Positions 1-9,098 of a stretch of DNA of 64,000 nucleotides are shown in pieces (within the stretch, counting starts at the first letter, position 1; each line of letters opens with the position of its first letter). The DNA comes from Polaribacter haliotis (lineage in GTDB: Bacteria > Bacteroidota > Bacteroidia > Flavobacteriales > Flavobacteriaceae). Position numbers and translations under genes: made by a program. The notes under the pieces are model-generated. The model was not told the DNA's origin and ran no database searches. It saw only the letters and a list, made by a program, of their open reading frames with translations. The DNA lies in the NCBI RefSeq assembly GCF_014784055.1, contig NZ_CP061813.1, positions 1,017,501 to 1,081,500 on the forward strand, read 5' to 3'.

Positions 1-180
1 GGAAAGCTGCTAGATATAAAAGATTTCGATCCAGAAATTTTGGAGATTTTCTCTAGAACCGTTTTAAAAATGATTATGGATGGAGAAAAAGGATGGGAAG
101 AAATGTTACCAGAAGGAATTGACGAATTAATTAAACAAAAAAGATTATTTGGATATTCTCGTTCTAGAGTAAAAAAATAA
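1..180 (+). CDS. C-terminal end of an unidentified protein (5' end outside window)
   Basis: Frame 1 is open from the first base to a TAA at 178-180, giving the last 59 residues of a protein that begins upstream of the window. The visible part is helical-looking, with the segment GWEEMLPEGIDELIKQ in the middle and a basic tail ending LFGYSRSRVKK. I do not recognise the family with certainty and assign no function. It is followed by a 58-base gap and then an ECF sigma gene that starts with TTG, so it may share a transcript with that gene. Codon use is like its neighbours. Confidence 0.7.
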   Translation, partial: GKLLDIKDFDPEILEIFSRTVLKMIMDGEKGWEEMLPEGIDELIKQKRLFGYSRSRVKK

Positions 181-238
181 ATACCCTATTTATATTAAAC
201 CTTTTCAAATATAAATTGTCCTATAAAAAAACCCAAGC

Positions 239-787
239 TTGACAGACGAAATTGTTTTAGTAGAACAACTTAAAAATTCTCAAACGCGAGAAAAAGCGTT
301 TAGAGAATTAATTTCGCTTTACAAAGAACGTTTGTATTGGCATATACGTAAAATTGTAATTTCGCACGACGATGCTGATGATGTATTGCAAAACACCTTC
401 ATAAAAGTTTACAAAAATATCGATAAATTTAACCAAGAAAGTAAACTTTTTTCTTGGATGTATAGAATTGCCACAAACGAATCTATTACTTTCATAAACA
501 AAAGAGCTAAAGAAAGAAACGTAGATATTTCTGAAATGCATGAGCAATTAGCTTCTACTTTAGAAAGCGATGTTTTCTTTTCTGGTGACGAAATACAACT
601 TATTTTACAAAAAGCTATTGCAACACTTCCACAAAAACAGCAGTTGGTTTTTAATATGAAATATTTCGAGGAAATTAAATACGAAGAGATGTCTCGTATT
701 TTAGAAACTTCTGTTGGAGCGTTAAAAGCATCTTATTTTCATGCAGTTAAAAAAATAGAAAGTTATATAAAAAATAAAACCGATTAA
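239..787 (+). CDS. ECF-type RNA polymerase sigma factor (sigma-70 family)
   Basis: An alternative sigma factor of 182 residues, the usual ECF length, expected to direct RNA polymerase to a small regulon. Region 2 is visible at about residues 25-95 (SLYKERLYWHIRKIV, then DDADDVLQNTFIKVY and KLFSWMYRIATNE). Region 4 is at about 128-178, with the helix-turn-helix part KYEEMSRILETSVGALKAS. No in-frame ATG or GTG precedes the TTG at 239-241 before a stop, so TTG must be the start. It heads a three-gene unit with a membrane protein (33 bases later) and a Spy-like periplasmic protein, the common layout sigma / anti-sigma / sensor. The stress sensed cannot be read from the sequence. Confidence 0.92.
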   Translation: MTDEIVLVEQLKNSQTREKAFRELISLYKERLYWHIRKIVISHDDADDVLQNTFIKVYKNIDKFNQESKLFSWMYRIATNESITFINKRAKERNVDISEMHEQLASTLESDVFFSGDEIQLILQKAIATLPQKQQLVFNMKYFEEIKYEEMSRILETSVGALKASYFHAVKKIESYIKNKTD

Positions 788-819
788 ACCTTTTAATAAA
801 ATTAAGGTCTAAGAGATAT

Positions 820-1368
820 ATGAAAGAAAACATTAAAAATAGCGAAGATTTTTTAAAATCGATTACTGGTAAAAATACTGGTTTTTCTGCTCCTTCAAAT
901 TATTTTGAGAACGCAGAAGATCGTTTTTCTTCATTTATTTTTGAAGAATCTCTATCTAAAGAAAATGCATTTAAAATACCCGATAATTATTTTAATAAAT
1001 TAGAAGATAGCATTTTAAATACAGTAATTTTAGACAAAAAAGAACCAAAAGTAATTTCTTTAAAATCTAGAATATTAAAACTAATTCCTGTTGCAACTGC
1101 AGCATCTATTGCACTATTTATAGGACTTACTTATTTTAATAATTTAGACAATACAACAGAAATAAATTTTGATTCTGTTGCAGAAACTGACATTGAAAAT
1201 TGGATGATTGATAATTTTAACGAATTATCGAACGAAGATTTTGCTAGTGTATTAAATAGCAAAATAATAAATGAAAATGATTTTGCTTTTTCTAATATTA
1301 AAGACGACGCTATTGAAGATTACATTATATCTACAGAAAATACATCTATTTTAAACGAAATTGATTAA
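820..1368 (+). CDS. single-pass membrane protein, probable anti-sigma factor
   Basis: A 182-residue acidic protein with one clear membrane segment at about residues 90-110 (VATAASIALFIGL). The N-terminal part of about 85 residues would be cytoplasmic and the C-terminal acidic part periplasmic. There is no recognisable zinc-binding HxxxCxxC motif, so it is not a ZAS-type anti-sigma by sequence. The role is inferred from its place between an ECF sigma gene and a periplasmic sensor-like gene, and from the same three-gene order at 25.2-26.7 kb. Two similar short motifs, SNYFENAEDRF and DNYFNKLEDSI, occur in the N-terminal part and may be an internal repeat that contacts sigma. Confidence 0.75.
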   Translation: MKENIKNSEDFLKSITGKNTGFSAPSNYFENAEDRFSSFIFEESLSKENAFKIPDNYFNKLEDSILNTVILDKKEPKVISLKSRILKLIPVATAASIALFIGLTYFNNLDNTTEINFDSVAETDIENWMIDNFNELSNEDFASVLNSKIINENDFAFSNIKDDAIEDYIISTENTSILNEID

Positions 1369-1371
1369 AAA

Positions 1372-1830
1372 ATGAAAAACAATATTTTAACTTTTACCCT
1401 TTTGTTTCTAACAATCTTCCAAGTATTTGGACAAGAAAAAAAAGAAAGCAGAGAAAAAATTAAGGCTTTAAAAGTATCTTATTTTACAGAAGAGTTACAA
1501 CTTTCGAGTACTGAGGCTCAAAAGTTTTGGCCTGTTTATAATGCGCACGAAGAAAAAATGGATAACTTAAGAAACCAATGGAGAGTAGATATTAGAAATA
1601 AGATTAAAGATGCTGGAAATCTAGAAGGCCTAACTGAAATTGAAGCTAAAAAACTAGTTTTAATGAATGAAGATCTTGGTAAAAAAATGATTTCAGAGAA
1701 AGAAGATTTTCTTAAAAAAGTATCGCAATTTCTTCCTTACAAAAAAATATTAAAATTGCATATTTCTGAAAGAGAATTTGGTAGAAAGTTAATGCGAAAG
1801 TATGGAAAAGACAAAAAGAAAAAAGAATAA
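1372..1830 (+). CDS. periplasmic Spy/CpxP-like protein, sensor-type partner of the ECF sigma
   Basis: A 152-residue exported protein with a signal peptide (MKNNILTFTLLFLTIFQVFGQ, with cleavage expected near the Q). The mature part is strongly charged and helical. It contains the block YFTEELQLSSTEAQKFWPVYNAHEEKMD, shown here as YFTEELQLSSTEAQ then KFWPVYN, which is the usual pattern of flavobacterial proteins called sensors of ECF sigma factors and resembles the LTxxQ helices of Spy/CpxP. It starts three bases after the anti-sigma stop, so the three genes are translated from one message. It is followed by a strong bidirectional terminator. The ligand is unknown; the name of the family rests on similarity of pattern, not a search. 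Confidence 0.8.
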   Translation: MKNNILTFTLLFLTIFQVFGQEKKESREKIKALKVSYFTEELQLSSTEAQKFWPVYNAHEEKMDNLRNQWRVDIRNKIKDAGNLEGLTEIEAKKLVLMNEDLGKKMISEKEDFLKKVSQFLPYKKILKLHISEREFGRKLMRKYGKDKKKKE

Positions 1831-1848
1831 ATTTTCTTAACTATAAAA

Positions 1849-1876
1849 AAAGAGGCTTAAAGCCTCTTTTTTTTTA
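1849..1876. terminator. bidirectional intrinsic terminator between convergent genes
   Basis: A 7-bp perfect stem AGAGGCT / AGCCTCT with a TAA loop at 1851-1867, preceded by an A run and followed by nine T. It serves the sigma module on the plus strand and the small gene ending at 1874 on the minus strand. Confidence 0.85.
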
Positions 1877-2068
1877 TCTCATTAATGTCATACAAACATA
1901 TAGTTCTGGTTTGTTTGCTGTAAATTGTTTTACCCAAATTGTTAATTCTTCAATTTCATATGGTAATAATCTGTTTAGGGCTTTTTCTAACTCTTTACAA
2001 AATAAGTCTGAATTGAAACTTACTTTTTTTAAAACAGTTTTAGTGTACTCAAACATTGCTCTTGCCAT
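1874..2068 (-). CDS. small conserved flavobacterial protein (64 aa)
   Basis: A 64-residue protein starting MARAMFEYTKTVLKKVSF and ending in TLMR. The frame stays open upstream to 2146, but I place the start at the ATG at 2066-2068. The upstream extension would be read through a region that overlaps the terminator hairpin of the next gene at 2133-2161 and is rich in non-genic runs. Proteins with this N-terminus (FEYTKTVL, then a FxKELxKALxxLLPYEI pattern) are, from memory, common small proteins in Flavobacteriia of unknown function. No signal peptide or membrane segment. It ends at a bidirectional terminator shared with the sigma module. Confidence 0.75.
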   Translation of the reverse strand: MARAMFEYTKTVLKKVSFNSDLFCKELEKALNRLLPYEIEELTIWVKQFTANKPELYVCMTLMR

Positions 2069-2132
2069 AGTTGTAATTTTAATTATAACGTAATTAGTAA
2101 TCCATTTCGTATAACTCTTTCCAAATTTAAGC

Positions 2133-2161
2133 AAAAAAACCATCAATTCAAAAATTGATGG
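2133..2161 (-). terminator. intrinsic terminator of the 2192-2452 gene
   Basis: Read on the minus strand: a 9-bp perfect stem (CCATCAATT / AATTGATGG, 2140-2148 and 2153-2161) with a four-base loop, followed by seven U (A run at 2133-2139). It lies 31 bases past the stop of the gene at 2192. Confidence 0.85.
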
Positions 2162-2191
2162 CTGTTAAATAATGTTTACAAAATGTTAATG

Positions 2192-2452
2192 TTACAATTT
2201 GTTTGCTTTTTCAATTAAAGCAGTTGCCTTAGTTTCTAACTCAGCATTTACTTCTTTTAAGTGTGCTTTTTTATTCTCTATACCTTTTGCATTAATCTTT
2301 CCAATTAATACATCAAAAGCTTCAATTGTTTCGTCGATAATTGCTTCCGCTTTCTTTTTATCTGCATTTGCATGCATTTTTTCTGAAACGTATCCTATAA
2401 TATCTCCTAATGTATAGTTAATATCTTTTTTTAAGTTTTTTATACTTGCCAT
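2192..2452 (-). CDS. small conserved helical protein (86 aa), function unknown
   Basis: An 86-residue protein starting MASIKNLKKDINYTLGDII. It is rich in Lys, Ala and Glu, with long amphipathic helices and no membrane segment or signal peptide, so it is cytoplasmic. The opening pattern KKDINYTLGDIIGYV is one I associate with a small family widespread in Flavobacteriia, but I cannot name a function. It is a single-gene unit with its own terminator downstream. Upstream it is separated from the HAD gene by 39 bases. The start is the only sensible ATG. Confidence 0.8.
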   Translation of the reverse strand: MASIKNLKKDINYTLGDIIGYVSEKMHANADKKKAEAIIDETIEAFDVLIGKINAKGIENKKAHLKEVNAELETKATALIEKANKL

Positions 2453-2491
2453 GTCATTTTATTTTTATTGCTACAAATTTAGGGTATTTAT

Positions 2492-3193
2492 TTAAATGAG
2501 CGATAAAACTTCGTTGATATTTGTTAAAGTAGCATATTCTACATTATCTTGTTCTTTTTGGGAAACTTCTTCGTGAACCCAAGTTGTATGAAATGGAATA
2601 TGAATTGCAGAAGCACCAATCGCTATTAATGGTAAAACGTCGGACTTTAAAGAGTTTCCAATCATTAAAAAATCTTCTGGTTTTATGTCTAAATGCCCAA
2701 TTAGTTTTTTATAATCTTTTTCCTTTTTATCGCTCATCACTTCTATATGATGGAAGTATTTTAACAAGTTCGATTTCTCTAACTTTCTTTCTTGATCTAA
2801 CAAATCGCCTTTTGTAGCAACAATTAATTTATATTTACCTTGCAGAGATTCTAAAACGTTTTCAATTCCTGGTAGGAGTTCGATAGGTTTTTCGAGCATT
2901 TCTTTTCCGATGTTTAAAATTTTCTCGATAGTTTGTTGTGGAATTTTATAGTTAGAAAGCTCTAAAGCGCATTCTACCATAGAAAGTACAAACCCTTTTA
3001 CTCCATAACCATAATGGATTAAATTTTTAATTTCGGTCTTAAAAAGCTCTTGATCTATCTTATTTTTAGTTTCGTATTTAGAAAGTAATTGGGCAAACTC
3101 CTCTTCTGCTTCTCTAAAGTAGGTTTCGTTTACCCACAAAGTGTCATCTGCATCAAAAGCAATTACTTTTATATTTTCAGGAATTTTGTCCAA
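2492..3193 (-). CDS. HAD-superfamily hydrolase
   Basis: A 233-residue haloacid dehalogenase-fold phosphatase of the YjjG/phosphoglycolate phosphatase size class. Motif I is AFDADDTLW (nucleophile and acid Asp at about residues 15 and 17). Motif II is the Thr in IVATKGDLL, the Lys motif lies near MSDKKEKDYKKL, and motif III is MIGNSLKSDVLPLIAIG. A helical cap domain lies between motifs I and II. It begins two bases after the stop of kdsB, so the two are co-transcribed. It is longer than KdsC (about 170 residues), which usually makes KDO from KDO-8-phosphate, so it should not be called KdsC. Substrate unknown. Confidence 0.88.
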   Translation of the reverse strand: MDKIPENIKVIAFDADDTLWVNETYFREAEEEFAQLLSKYETKNKIDQELFKTEIKNLIHYGYGVKGFVLSMVECALELSNYKIPQQTIEKILNIGKEMLEKPIELLPGIENVLESLQGKYKLIVATKGDLLDQERKLEKSNLLKYFHHIEVMSDKKEKDYKKLIGHLDIKPEDFLMIGNSLKSDVLPLIAIGASAIHIPFHTTWVHEEVSQKEQDNVEYATLTNINEVLSLI

Positions 3194-3195
3194 AT

Positions 3196-3927
3196 TTATA
3201 AGTTTAAATATTTTTTCGCTTTTTCTAAATCTTCTGGAGTATCAATACCAACAGCTTCCACAGAAGTTTCTACCATTTTAATTTTTTTACCAATTTCTTG
3301 ATAACGAATTGCTTCAATCTTTTCTGCAGCTTCTAAAGGCGTCATTGGTGTTTTATAGAAATCTAACAAAGCTTGTTTCCTAAAAGCGTAAACTCCTTTA
3401 TGTTTGTAATATTTTACATCTATTTCTGTGTCTCTATGATAAGGAATTACACTTCGTGAAAAGTAAATCGCCAGATTATTTACATCTGTAATTACTTTTA
3501 CATTATTTGGGTTTTCGATATCTACTTTATTAGTAATTTGCACTTTTAAGGATGCTAAATCGACTTCATTTTTAACATCTTCTTTAAATACGTCTATCAA
3601 CTTAGAAAGTGAAACCTCATCTATAAAAGGTTCATCTCCTTGAACGTTAATAACAATATCTGCCTCTATATTTTCTACAGCTTCTGCAATTCTATCAGAA
3701 CCACATTCGTGTTCTTTCTGGCTCATAATTACATTTCCACCAGCATTAGAAATATTTTCTCTTATAATTTCTGAATCTGTAACCACATAAACTTCGCTAA
3801 ACAAGTTTGTATTTAATGCTGCTTCGTAAGTTCTTAAAATTACAGATTTACCTCCTAAATCTTTCATTAATTTACCTGGAAAACGAGATGCACTGTAACG
3901 TGCAGGAATCATTGCAATTATTTTCAT
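3196..3927 (-). CDS. kdsB: 3-deoxy-manno-octulosonate cytidylyltransferase (CMP-KDO synthetase)
   Basis: Activates KDO with CTP to give CMP-KDO for lipopolysaccharide inner core synthesis; cytoplasmic. The 243-residue length is standard. The N-terminal nucleotide-binding signature is [18 protein letters not shown], followed by the metal and substrate motifs [10 protein letters not shown] (about residue 95) and the [16 protein letters not shown] region. The C-terminal part [18 protein letters not shown] and [12 protein letters not shown] also fit KdsB. First gene of a two-gene unit with the HAD hydrolase. All family residues that I can check are present. Confidence 0.96.
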   Translation of the reverse strand: MKIIAMIPARYSASRFPGKLMKDLGGKSVILRTYEAALNTNLFSEVYVVTDSEIIRENISNAGGNVIMSQKEHECGSDRIAEAVENIEADIVINVQGDEPFIDEVSLSKLIDVFKEDVKNEVDLASLKVQITNKVDIENPNNVKVITDVNNLAIYFSRSVIPYHRDTEIDVKYYKHKGVYAFRKQALLDFYKTPMTPLEAAEKIEAIRYQEIGKKIKMVETSVEAVGIDTPEDLEKAKKYLNL

Positions 3928-3996
3928 GACTATCTTTTAGATGCATCAAAGATAATATTTAAATGAATAGAGTTAATATTCGCCTTGGTATTTTTA

Positions 3997-4004
3997 TAAT
4001 TTTG
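3997..4004 (+). promoter_or_regulatory. TAnnTTTG -7 element upstream of the lmo0937-type gene
   Basis: TAATTTTG lies 24 bases before the ATG at 4029, matching the -7 consensus of primary sigma promoters in Bacteroidota. I see no good TTG -33 element at the usual distance. Confidence 0.5.
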
Positions 4005-4010
4005 AGATGA

Positions 4011-4196
<186 letters not shown>

Positions 4197-4215
4197 TTTG
4201 TAAGTGAAAAATATT

Positions 4216-4244
4216 GAAAAACCGAGTATAGCATTCGGTTTTTC
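4216..4244 (+). terminator. terminator of the small membrane protein gene
   Basis: A 10-bp stem GAAAAACCGA / TCGGTTTTTC (4216-4225, 4235-4244) with a nine-base loop; the T run is part of the descending arm. It could also work on the minus strand. Confidence 0.7.
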
Positions 4245-4363
4245 ATCTTTAATTAAAATAAATAATCATAAATAGTTGATACACTTTATCAATTAATTAT
4301 AATAAAATCTCATATCCGTTTTTTTTTGTTTTAATTAAATATTAACTCTAAAAAATAAACATT

Positions 4364-4813
4364 ATGTCATCAGGTAAAATTACTACAAAATACGCATTAT
4401 TAATAACCATATTAATTGGAGGATTCTTCTTTATAAGTAAACTATTAGGTTTGGAAGAAAATCCATATTTACGATTTTTTAATTTATTGTTTGTACTTAT
4501 TGGTATTAGACAAGCCATTAAAACAAATATTTTTGAAAACAAGGAAACCAATTATCCATCAAATTTAGGAATAGGAATACAAACTGCTGCAGCTGCAGTT
4601 ATTCTTTCTATAATTGGTATTGTAATTTATGTAAAGTATATAAACCCAGAATTTTTAACTGTTATGAACAATTCTTTTCTAATTGGTGGAGATTTATCGC
4701 TAGCTGAAATTGTACTTACTTTACTTATCGAGGGAATGGCTTCCTCTGTTATTGGCGCTTTTATTATTATGCAATTTTATAAAAATCACGATAAAGAAGA
4801 ATTACAGAAATAA
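4364..4813 (+). CDS. four-helix membrane protein, DUF4199-like
   Basis: A 149-residue integral membrane protein with four predicted helices at about residues 8-28, 36-50, 70-92 and 112-137. The arrangement (short N-terminus, KYALLITILIGGFFF, then a charged loop after helix 2 and a final helix ending before a Lys/Glu-rich tail) is like the DUF4199 family common in Bacteroidota. No catalytic motif is visible and the function is unknown. It stands alone and faces the OmpA lipoprotein gene across a strong bidirectional terminator. Confidence 0.75.
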   Translation: MSSGKITTKYALLITILIGGFFFISKLLGLEENPYLRFFNLLFVLIGIRQAIKTNIFENKETNYPSNLGIGIQTAAAAVILSIIGIVIYVKYINPEFLTVMNNSFLIGGDLSLAEIVLTLLIEGMASSVIGAFIIMQFYKNHDKEELQK

Positions 4814-4828
4814 AAAAATAAAATAGAT

Positions 4829-4858
4829 AAAAATAGCTCCCAATTGGGAGCTATTTTT
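4829..4858. terminator. bidirectional intrinsic terminator
   Basis: A 13-bp perfect stem (4829-4841 and 4846-4858, core AATAGCTCCC / GGGAGCTATT) with an AATT loop and A/T runs on both sides, between two convergent genes. Confidence 0.9.
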
Positions 4859-4881
4859 ATTGTTGAATATGTTATAAAAAT

Positions 4882-5754
4882 TTAGTTTTTCTCAATTACA
4901 CCATCATCTGCCAACAAAGCGAAAAACTTATCTAAATTAGGTAGAATTACAATTCTTGTTCTTCTATTTTTAGCTCTATTTTCATTACTTGTATTTTCAA
5001 CCAAAGGCATCGTATCTCCTCTACCAGAAGCTATTAATCTACTACCATCTATTTTAAATTTGTTTTGTAAAAGTCTTACAATTGAAGTTGCTCTTTTTAC
5101 ACTTAAATCCCAATTGTCTTCTACAACAGCATTATTTATAGTTCTAGAATCTGTATGACCTTCAATCATCACATCCATACTTGGTTCAGATTCAATAATA
5201 TCTGCCAATTGTGTAATTAATTTGTAAGCACTTTTTTTAACTCTGTAACTTGCTGTATTAAATAATAATTTATCTGAAACAGAAATCATTACCACAGTTT
5301 GGTCAATATCAATATCTACATCTTCGGAATTTCTAATATCGGAAAGACCAACAGAATTTAATAAATTATAAGAAACTGCTAAGTTTAAAGAATCTTTTAA
5401 AGTTTTTGCTTGAGCTAATTTAGTAGGATCTACTTTCGCCAAAGTTTTTCTCATTTGTTCTCTGGTTTTATTAGAAATTACTGCTGTGTTACCAACCATG
5501 TCTAGCTTAATATCGTTTTGATTTTTTAAGGTAACATTGTCGCTTTGTAGAGAATTTATTTTTGAGTTAAATCGATCTACACGTTTCTCTATTTTTGCAA
5601 ATTTTGCTTCTAAAGCTTCTTTTTCTAAAGTTGTTTTTTGAAGATTACCTTTCGTATTAACATATTGACTCTCTAACTTAGTATATTTCTTTTTTGAAAC
5701 ACAAGAGGTTGCTAATATGGCAACCATTGTAATTGGAATAAATACTTTTTTCAT
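4882..5754 (-). CDS. OmpA-family lipoprotein
   Basis: A 290-residue outer-membrane-anchored protein. Signal peptide with lipobox (ILATSCVSKK, Cys at residue 18), then a coiled coil at about 20-80 (LESQYVNTKGNLQKTTLEKE and following). The C-terminal OmpA peptidoglycan-binding domain spans about 155-275: MISVSDKLLFNTASYRV, the core MIEGHTDSRTI, and SVKRATSIVRLL, IASGRGDTMPLV and ENRAKNRRTRIVI. It would tie the outer membrane to the cell wall. It ends 24 bases from a shared terminator. Related to flavobacterial OmpA/MotB-like lipoproteins with an N-terminal coiled coil. Confidence 0.93.
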   Translation of the reverse strand: MKKVFIPITMVAILATSCVSKKKYTKLESQYVNTKGNLQKTTLEKEALEAKFAKIEKRVDRFNSKINSLQSDNVTLKNQNDIKLDMVGNTAVISNKTREQMRKTLAKVDPTKLAQAKTLKDSLNLAVSYNLLNSVGLSDIRNSEDVDIDIDQTVVMISVSDKLLFNTASYRVKKSAYKLITQLADIIESEPSMDVMIEGHTDSRTINNAVVEDNWDLSVKRATSIVRLLQNKFKIDGSRLIASGRGDTMPLVENTSNENRAKNRRTRIVILPNLDKFFALLADDGVIEKN

Positions 5755-5871
5755 CTTTTTAATTATTTTAATAGTTGAATATATAACGCTAAAAAAAGAT
5801 TGATATTCTAATTCTCACTATTTATACTTCCAATTTTAGAGCTTTTTAACATATTTTGTTAAATTAAACAA

Positions 5872-5905
5872 AAAATCCTTTAGACTATGAAATCTAAAGG
5901 ATTTT
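5872..5905 (-). terminator. terminator of valS
   Basis: A 13-bp perfect stem (AAAATCCTTTAGA / TCTAAAGGATTTT, 5872-5884 and 5893-5905), 26 bases past the valS stop on the minus strand, followed by a U-rich stretch. Confidence 0.8.
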
Positions 5906-5930
5906 ATATATCTAAATTTGAATTAAAAAC

Positions 5931-8567
5931 TTATTTTAAAGAATTTAAACTCCCAATAATAGTTTCGATTTTCGCTAAAGTATCTGCTTCTTTTTTACGT
6001 TCTAATTCCAAAACTTTTTCTGGAGCATTAGACACAAAACGTTCGTTAGATAATTTCTTTTGAATACCTATTAAAAAGCCTTGTGCTCTTTTTAACTCTC
6101 CAGATAATTTTTCTATTTCTGCTTCTACATCTATATTTTCAATAGAAATTGGTACAAAATATTCGTTAGATTTTACTCTAAATGAAGCACCTTCTACTTT
6201 TTCTGCAACATAATTAATAGTTGAAGTGTTTGTTAATTTCTGAATAACAGCATCAAAATATTTAGACGATTTATCATTATCTATTACAAATAATTCAACT
6301 GCATCTTTAAAAGAAATATTTTTATCTTTTCTAATGGTTCTAATTCCAGAAACTACATCTGTTGCAAATTCAAATTCTGTAATAATATCCTCATTAAAAT
6401 CTTTAATTATTGGATATTTTGCAATAATTAACGCTTCTTCTGCAGATCTATCTGCAATATATTGCCAAATTTCTTCTGTTAAAAATGGCATAAATGGGTG
6501 CAATACTTTCAAGTTATTTTCTAAAACTTCAATAATTGCATCAAACGTTGTTTTATCTATTGGTTGTTGATATGCTGGTTTTACAATTTCTAATAACCAA
6601 GAAGAAAAATCGTCATTTATCAATTTATAAATTGCCATTAAAGCGTCTGATAATCTATATTTAGAAAAATGATCTTCAATTTCTGCTAACGCTTTTTGAA
6701 ACTTCGCTTCATACCATTGTAAACCTATTTTAGAAGTTTCTGGTTGTGGTAAACTAGCATCTACTTCCCAACCTTTTATCAAACGGAAAGCATTCCAAAT
6801 TTTGTTAGCAAATCCTTTTCCTTGCTGACATAAATCTTCGTCGAACATTAAATCGTTTCCAGCTGCAGAACTTAACAACAACCCAACTCTTACTCCATCT
6901 GCTCCATAATCTTTAATTAAACCTAGTGCATCTGGCGAATTTCCTAAAGACTTAGACATTTTTCGTCTTTGTTTATCTCTAACTAAACCAGTTAAATACA
7001 CATTGTTAAAAGGTTTTTCATCTTTATATTCATATCCTGCAACAATCATTCTTGCCACCCAGAAAAATAAAATATCTGGACCTGTAACTAAATCGTTTGT
7101 TGGATAATAATATTTAATTTCTTCGTTTTCTGGATTTCTAATTCCGTCGAAAACAGACATTGGCCATAACCAAGAAGAAAACCAAGTATCTAATGCATCT
7201 TCATCTTGAGTTAAGTCGGAAGTTTGAAGGTGGGAGTTTGAAGTTTTTTCTTTTGCAAGCAAAAGTGCTTCCTCAATATTTTCTGCAACAACAAAATCTT
7301 CTTTTCCATCTCCATAGAAATAAGCAGGAATTTGTTGTCCCCACCAAAGTTGACGAGAAATATTCCAATCACGCACATTTTCCATCCAATGACGATATGT
7401 GTTTTCGAACTTTTTTGGATATAAATTGATTTCAGCATCTTCACCCAAAACTGCATCAATTGCAGGTTGCGCAAGATCTTTCATCTTTAAAAACCATTGA
7501 TCAGATAATCTTGGTTCTATAACTGCCTTTGTTCTTTCTGATGTTCCTACTTTATTAGTATGAACTTCAGTCTTCACTAAAAAGCCTTTTTCTTCTAATT
7601 CTTTTGATATTTCTTTTCTTACTACAAATCTATCTTTTCCTTGATAATGTAATCCGAATGAATTTAAAGAAGCATCATCATTAAAAATATCTATTACTTC
7701 TAATTTATGCTTATCTCCTAAATTTTTATCATTTTCATCATGTGCAGGCGTTACTTTTAAACAACCTGTACCAAACTCTACATCTACATATTCATCTTCA
7801 ATTATTGGAATAATTCTACCACATAAGGGTACAATTGCTTTCTTTCCTTTTAAATGTGTAAAACGCTCGTCATTTGGGTTGATACAAATTGCAGTATCTC
7901 CAAAAATAGTTTCTGGTCTTGTTGTAGCAATTGTTAAAGTATCGTCTGAACCTTCAATTTTATATTCTAAATAGTACAAGTTTCCTTGTCTTTCTTCGTG
8001 AATTACTTCTTCATCTGAAAGTGTAGTTTTTGCTTCAGGATCCCAGTTTACCATTCTGTATCCTCTATAAATTAGGCCTTTGTTATATAAATCAACAAAA
8101 ACTTTAATTACAGATTCAGACATTTCTGGATCCATTGTAAAAGCAGTTCTTTCCCAATCGCAAGAAGCACCTAACTTTTTTAATTGATCTAAAATGATTC
8201 CTCCATATTCATCTTTCCAATCGAAAGCATGTTGCAAAAACTCTTCTCTTGTTAAATCGCTTTTGCTAATTCCTTGCTCTTTTAATTTGGCAACTACTTT
8301 TGCTTCTGTTGCAATAGATGCATGATCTGTTCCAGGAACCCAACAAGCATTTTTACCTAATAAACGTGCACGTCTAATTAACACATCTTGTATGGTATTA
8401 TTCAACATGTGTCCCATATGTAAAACTCCAGTTACGTTTGGTGGCGGAATTACAATGGTGTAAGGCTCTCTTTCATCTGGCGTTGAATGAAAATAATTAT
8501 TTTTCATCCAGTAATCGTACCATTTGTCTTCTACTTGGCTTGCATCATATTTAGATGGAATTGTCAT
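5931..8567 (-). CDS. valS: valyl-tRNA synthetase
   Basis: Charges tRNA-Val with valine; cytoplasmic class I synthetase of 878 residues, the usual size. Signature 1 is [17 protein letters not shown] (HIGH equivalent HMGH at about residue 50), the editing domain contains [13 protein letters not shown], and signature 2 is [15 protein letters not shown]. The C-terminal coiled coil ([21 protein letters not shown]) is typical of ValRS. The frame stays open to a TTG at 8598-8600, but that TTG is part of the likely -7 promoter element (8598-8605), so I place the start at the ATG at 8565-8567, giving [17 protein letters not shown]. Single-gene unit. Confidence 0.97.
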   Translation of the reverse strand: MTIPSKYDASQVEDKWYDYWMKNNYFHSTPDEREPYTIVIPPPNVTGVLHMGHMLNNTIQDVLIRRARLLGKNACWVPGTDHASIATEAKVVAKLKEQGISKSDLTREEFLQHAFDWKDEYGGIILDQLKKLGASCDWERTAFTMDPEMSESVIKVFVDLYNKGLIYRGYRMVNWDPEAKTTLSDEEVIHEERQGNLYYLEYKIEGSDDTLTIATTRPETIFGDTAICINPNDERFTHLKGKKAIVPLCGRIIPIIEDEYVDVEFGTGCLKVTPAHDENDKNLGDKHKLEVIDIFNDDASLNSFGLHYQGKDRFVVRKEISKELEEKGFLVKTEVHTNKVGTSERTKAVIEPRLSDQWFLKMKDLAQPAIDAVLGEDAEINLYPKKFENTYRHWMENVRDWNISRQLWWGQQIPAYFYGDGKEDFVVAENIEEALLLAKEKTSNSHLQTSDLTQDEDALDTWFSSWLWPMSVFDGIRNPENEEIKYYYPTNDLVTGPDILFFWVARMIVAGYEYKDEKPFNNVYLTGLVRDKQRRKMSKSLGNSPDALGLIKDYGADGVRVGLLLSSAAGNDLMFDEDLCQQGKGFANKIWNAFRLIKGWEVDASLPQPETSKIGLQWYEAKFQKALAEIEDHFSKYRLSDALMAIYKLINDDFSSWLLEIVKPAYQQPIDKTTFDAIIEVLENNLKVLHPFMPFLTEEIWQYIADRSAEEALIIAKYPIIKDFNEDIITEFEFATDVVSGIRTIRKDKNISFKDAVELFVIDNDKSSKYFDAVIQKLTNTSTINYVAEKVEGASFRVKSNEYFVPISIENIDVEAEIEKLSGELKRAQGFLIGIQKKLSNERFVSNAPEKVLELERKKEADTLAKIETIIGSLNSLK

Positions 8568-8597
8568 ACTTTGGAATAATTTTTGATATATAGTTGG

Positions 8598-8605
8598 CAA
8601 AAATA
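8598..8605 (-). promoter_or_regulatory. TAnnTTTG -7 element of valS
   Basis: Minus strand TATTTTTG, 30 bases before the ATG at 8567. It overlaps the alternative TTG start codon and so argues that the longer valS reading is not translated. No clear -33 TTG. Confidence 0.55.
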
Positions 8606-8690
8606 CAATTATCTATTATGAAGAGAAAATTAGTAGTTGATTTTTTAAAACAAATTATTAGTCTTAATTTTACACTATAAAATTTTAGTT

Positions 8691-9098
8691 ATGAAAACAT
8701 TCGGAACTTTAGTAATCGCACTTTTTATTACATTTTCAATTAATTCTCAAGAATTTAAATTCGAAAAAGAAACAATCGATTATGGAAAAATAGCTAAAGG
8801 CTCTAATGGCGAGCGTACTTTTGTTTTTACAAATATTGGTGATGCTCCTTTAATTATAAAAAACATTCAATCTTCTTGCGGTTGTACAGTTCCAAAAAAA
8901 CCAGAACAACCAATTATGCCTGGAGAAAAAGGAGAAATAAAAGTTTCTTACGATACAAAAAGACCAGGAGGTTTTTCTAAACAAATTACTATTTTCTCAA
9001 ATGCTAAAAAACCTACGAAACATGTAAAAATTAAAGGTTTTGTTGCAAAAGAAATTTCTTTAGAGAAAGAAAAAAGTTTATTGTCTAAAGACAGTTAA
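8691..9098 (+). CDS. DUF1573 domain protein, exported
   Basis: A 135-residue protein with a signal peptide (FGTLVIALFITFSINSQ) and a DUF1573 immunoglobulin-like fold. The family pattern is plain: FEKETIDYGKIAKGSNGERTF with the second half FVFTNIGDAPLIIKNI, then SSCGCTVPKKPEQPIMPGEK and YDTKRPGGFSKQITI. The SSCGCT motif is the hallmark. Function is not known; members are abundant in the Bacteroidota periplasm. Its TAA overlaps the stop of the convergent protease-like gene inside a TTAA palindrome at 9095-9098, so transcripts of the two genes must overlap at their 3' ends. Confidence 0.93.
   Translation: MKTFGTLVIALFITFSINSQEFKFEKETIDYGKIAKGSNGERTFVFTNIGDAPLIIKNIQSSCGCTVPKKPEQPIMPGEKGEIKVSYDTKRPGGFSKQITIFSNAKKPTKHVKIKGFVAKEISLEKEKSLLSKDS

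Noticed and set aside
3936..3963. TTTAGATGC upstream of kdsB as a fourth ECF promoter
   Set aside because: The -10-like part is present but the -35 partner AACTTG is missing at 13 bases (TTTAAA instead).
8568..8600. TTG start for valS giving 11 extra residues
   Set aside because: The TTG forms part of the TAnnTTTG promoter element, and ValRS proteins begin near the [10 protein letters not shown] segment.
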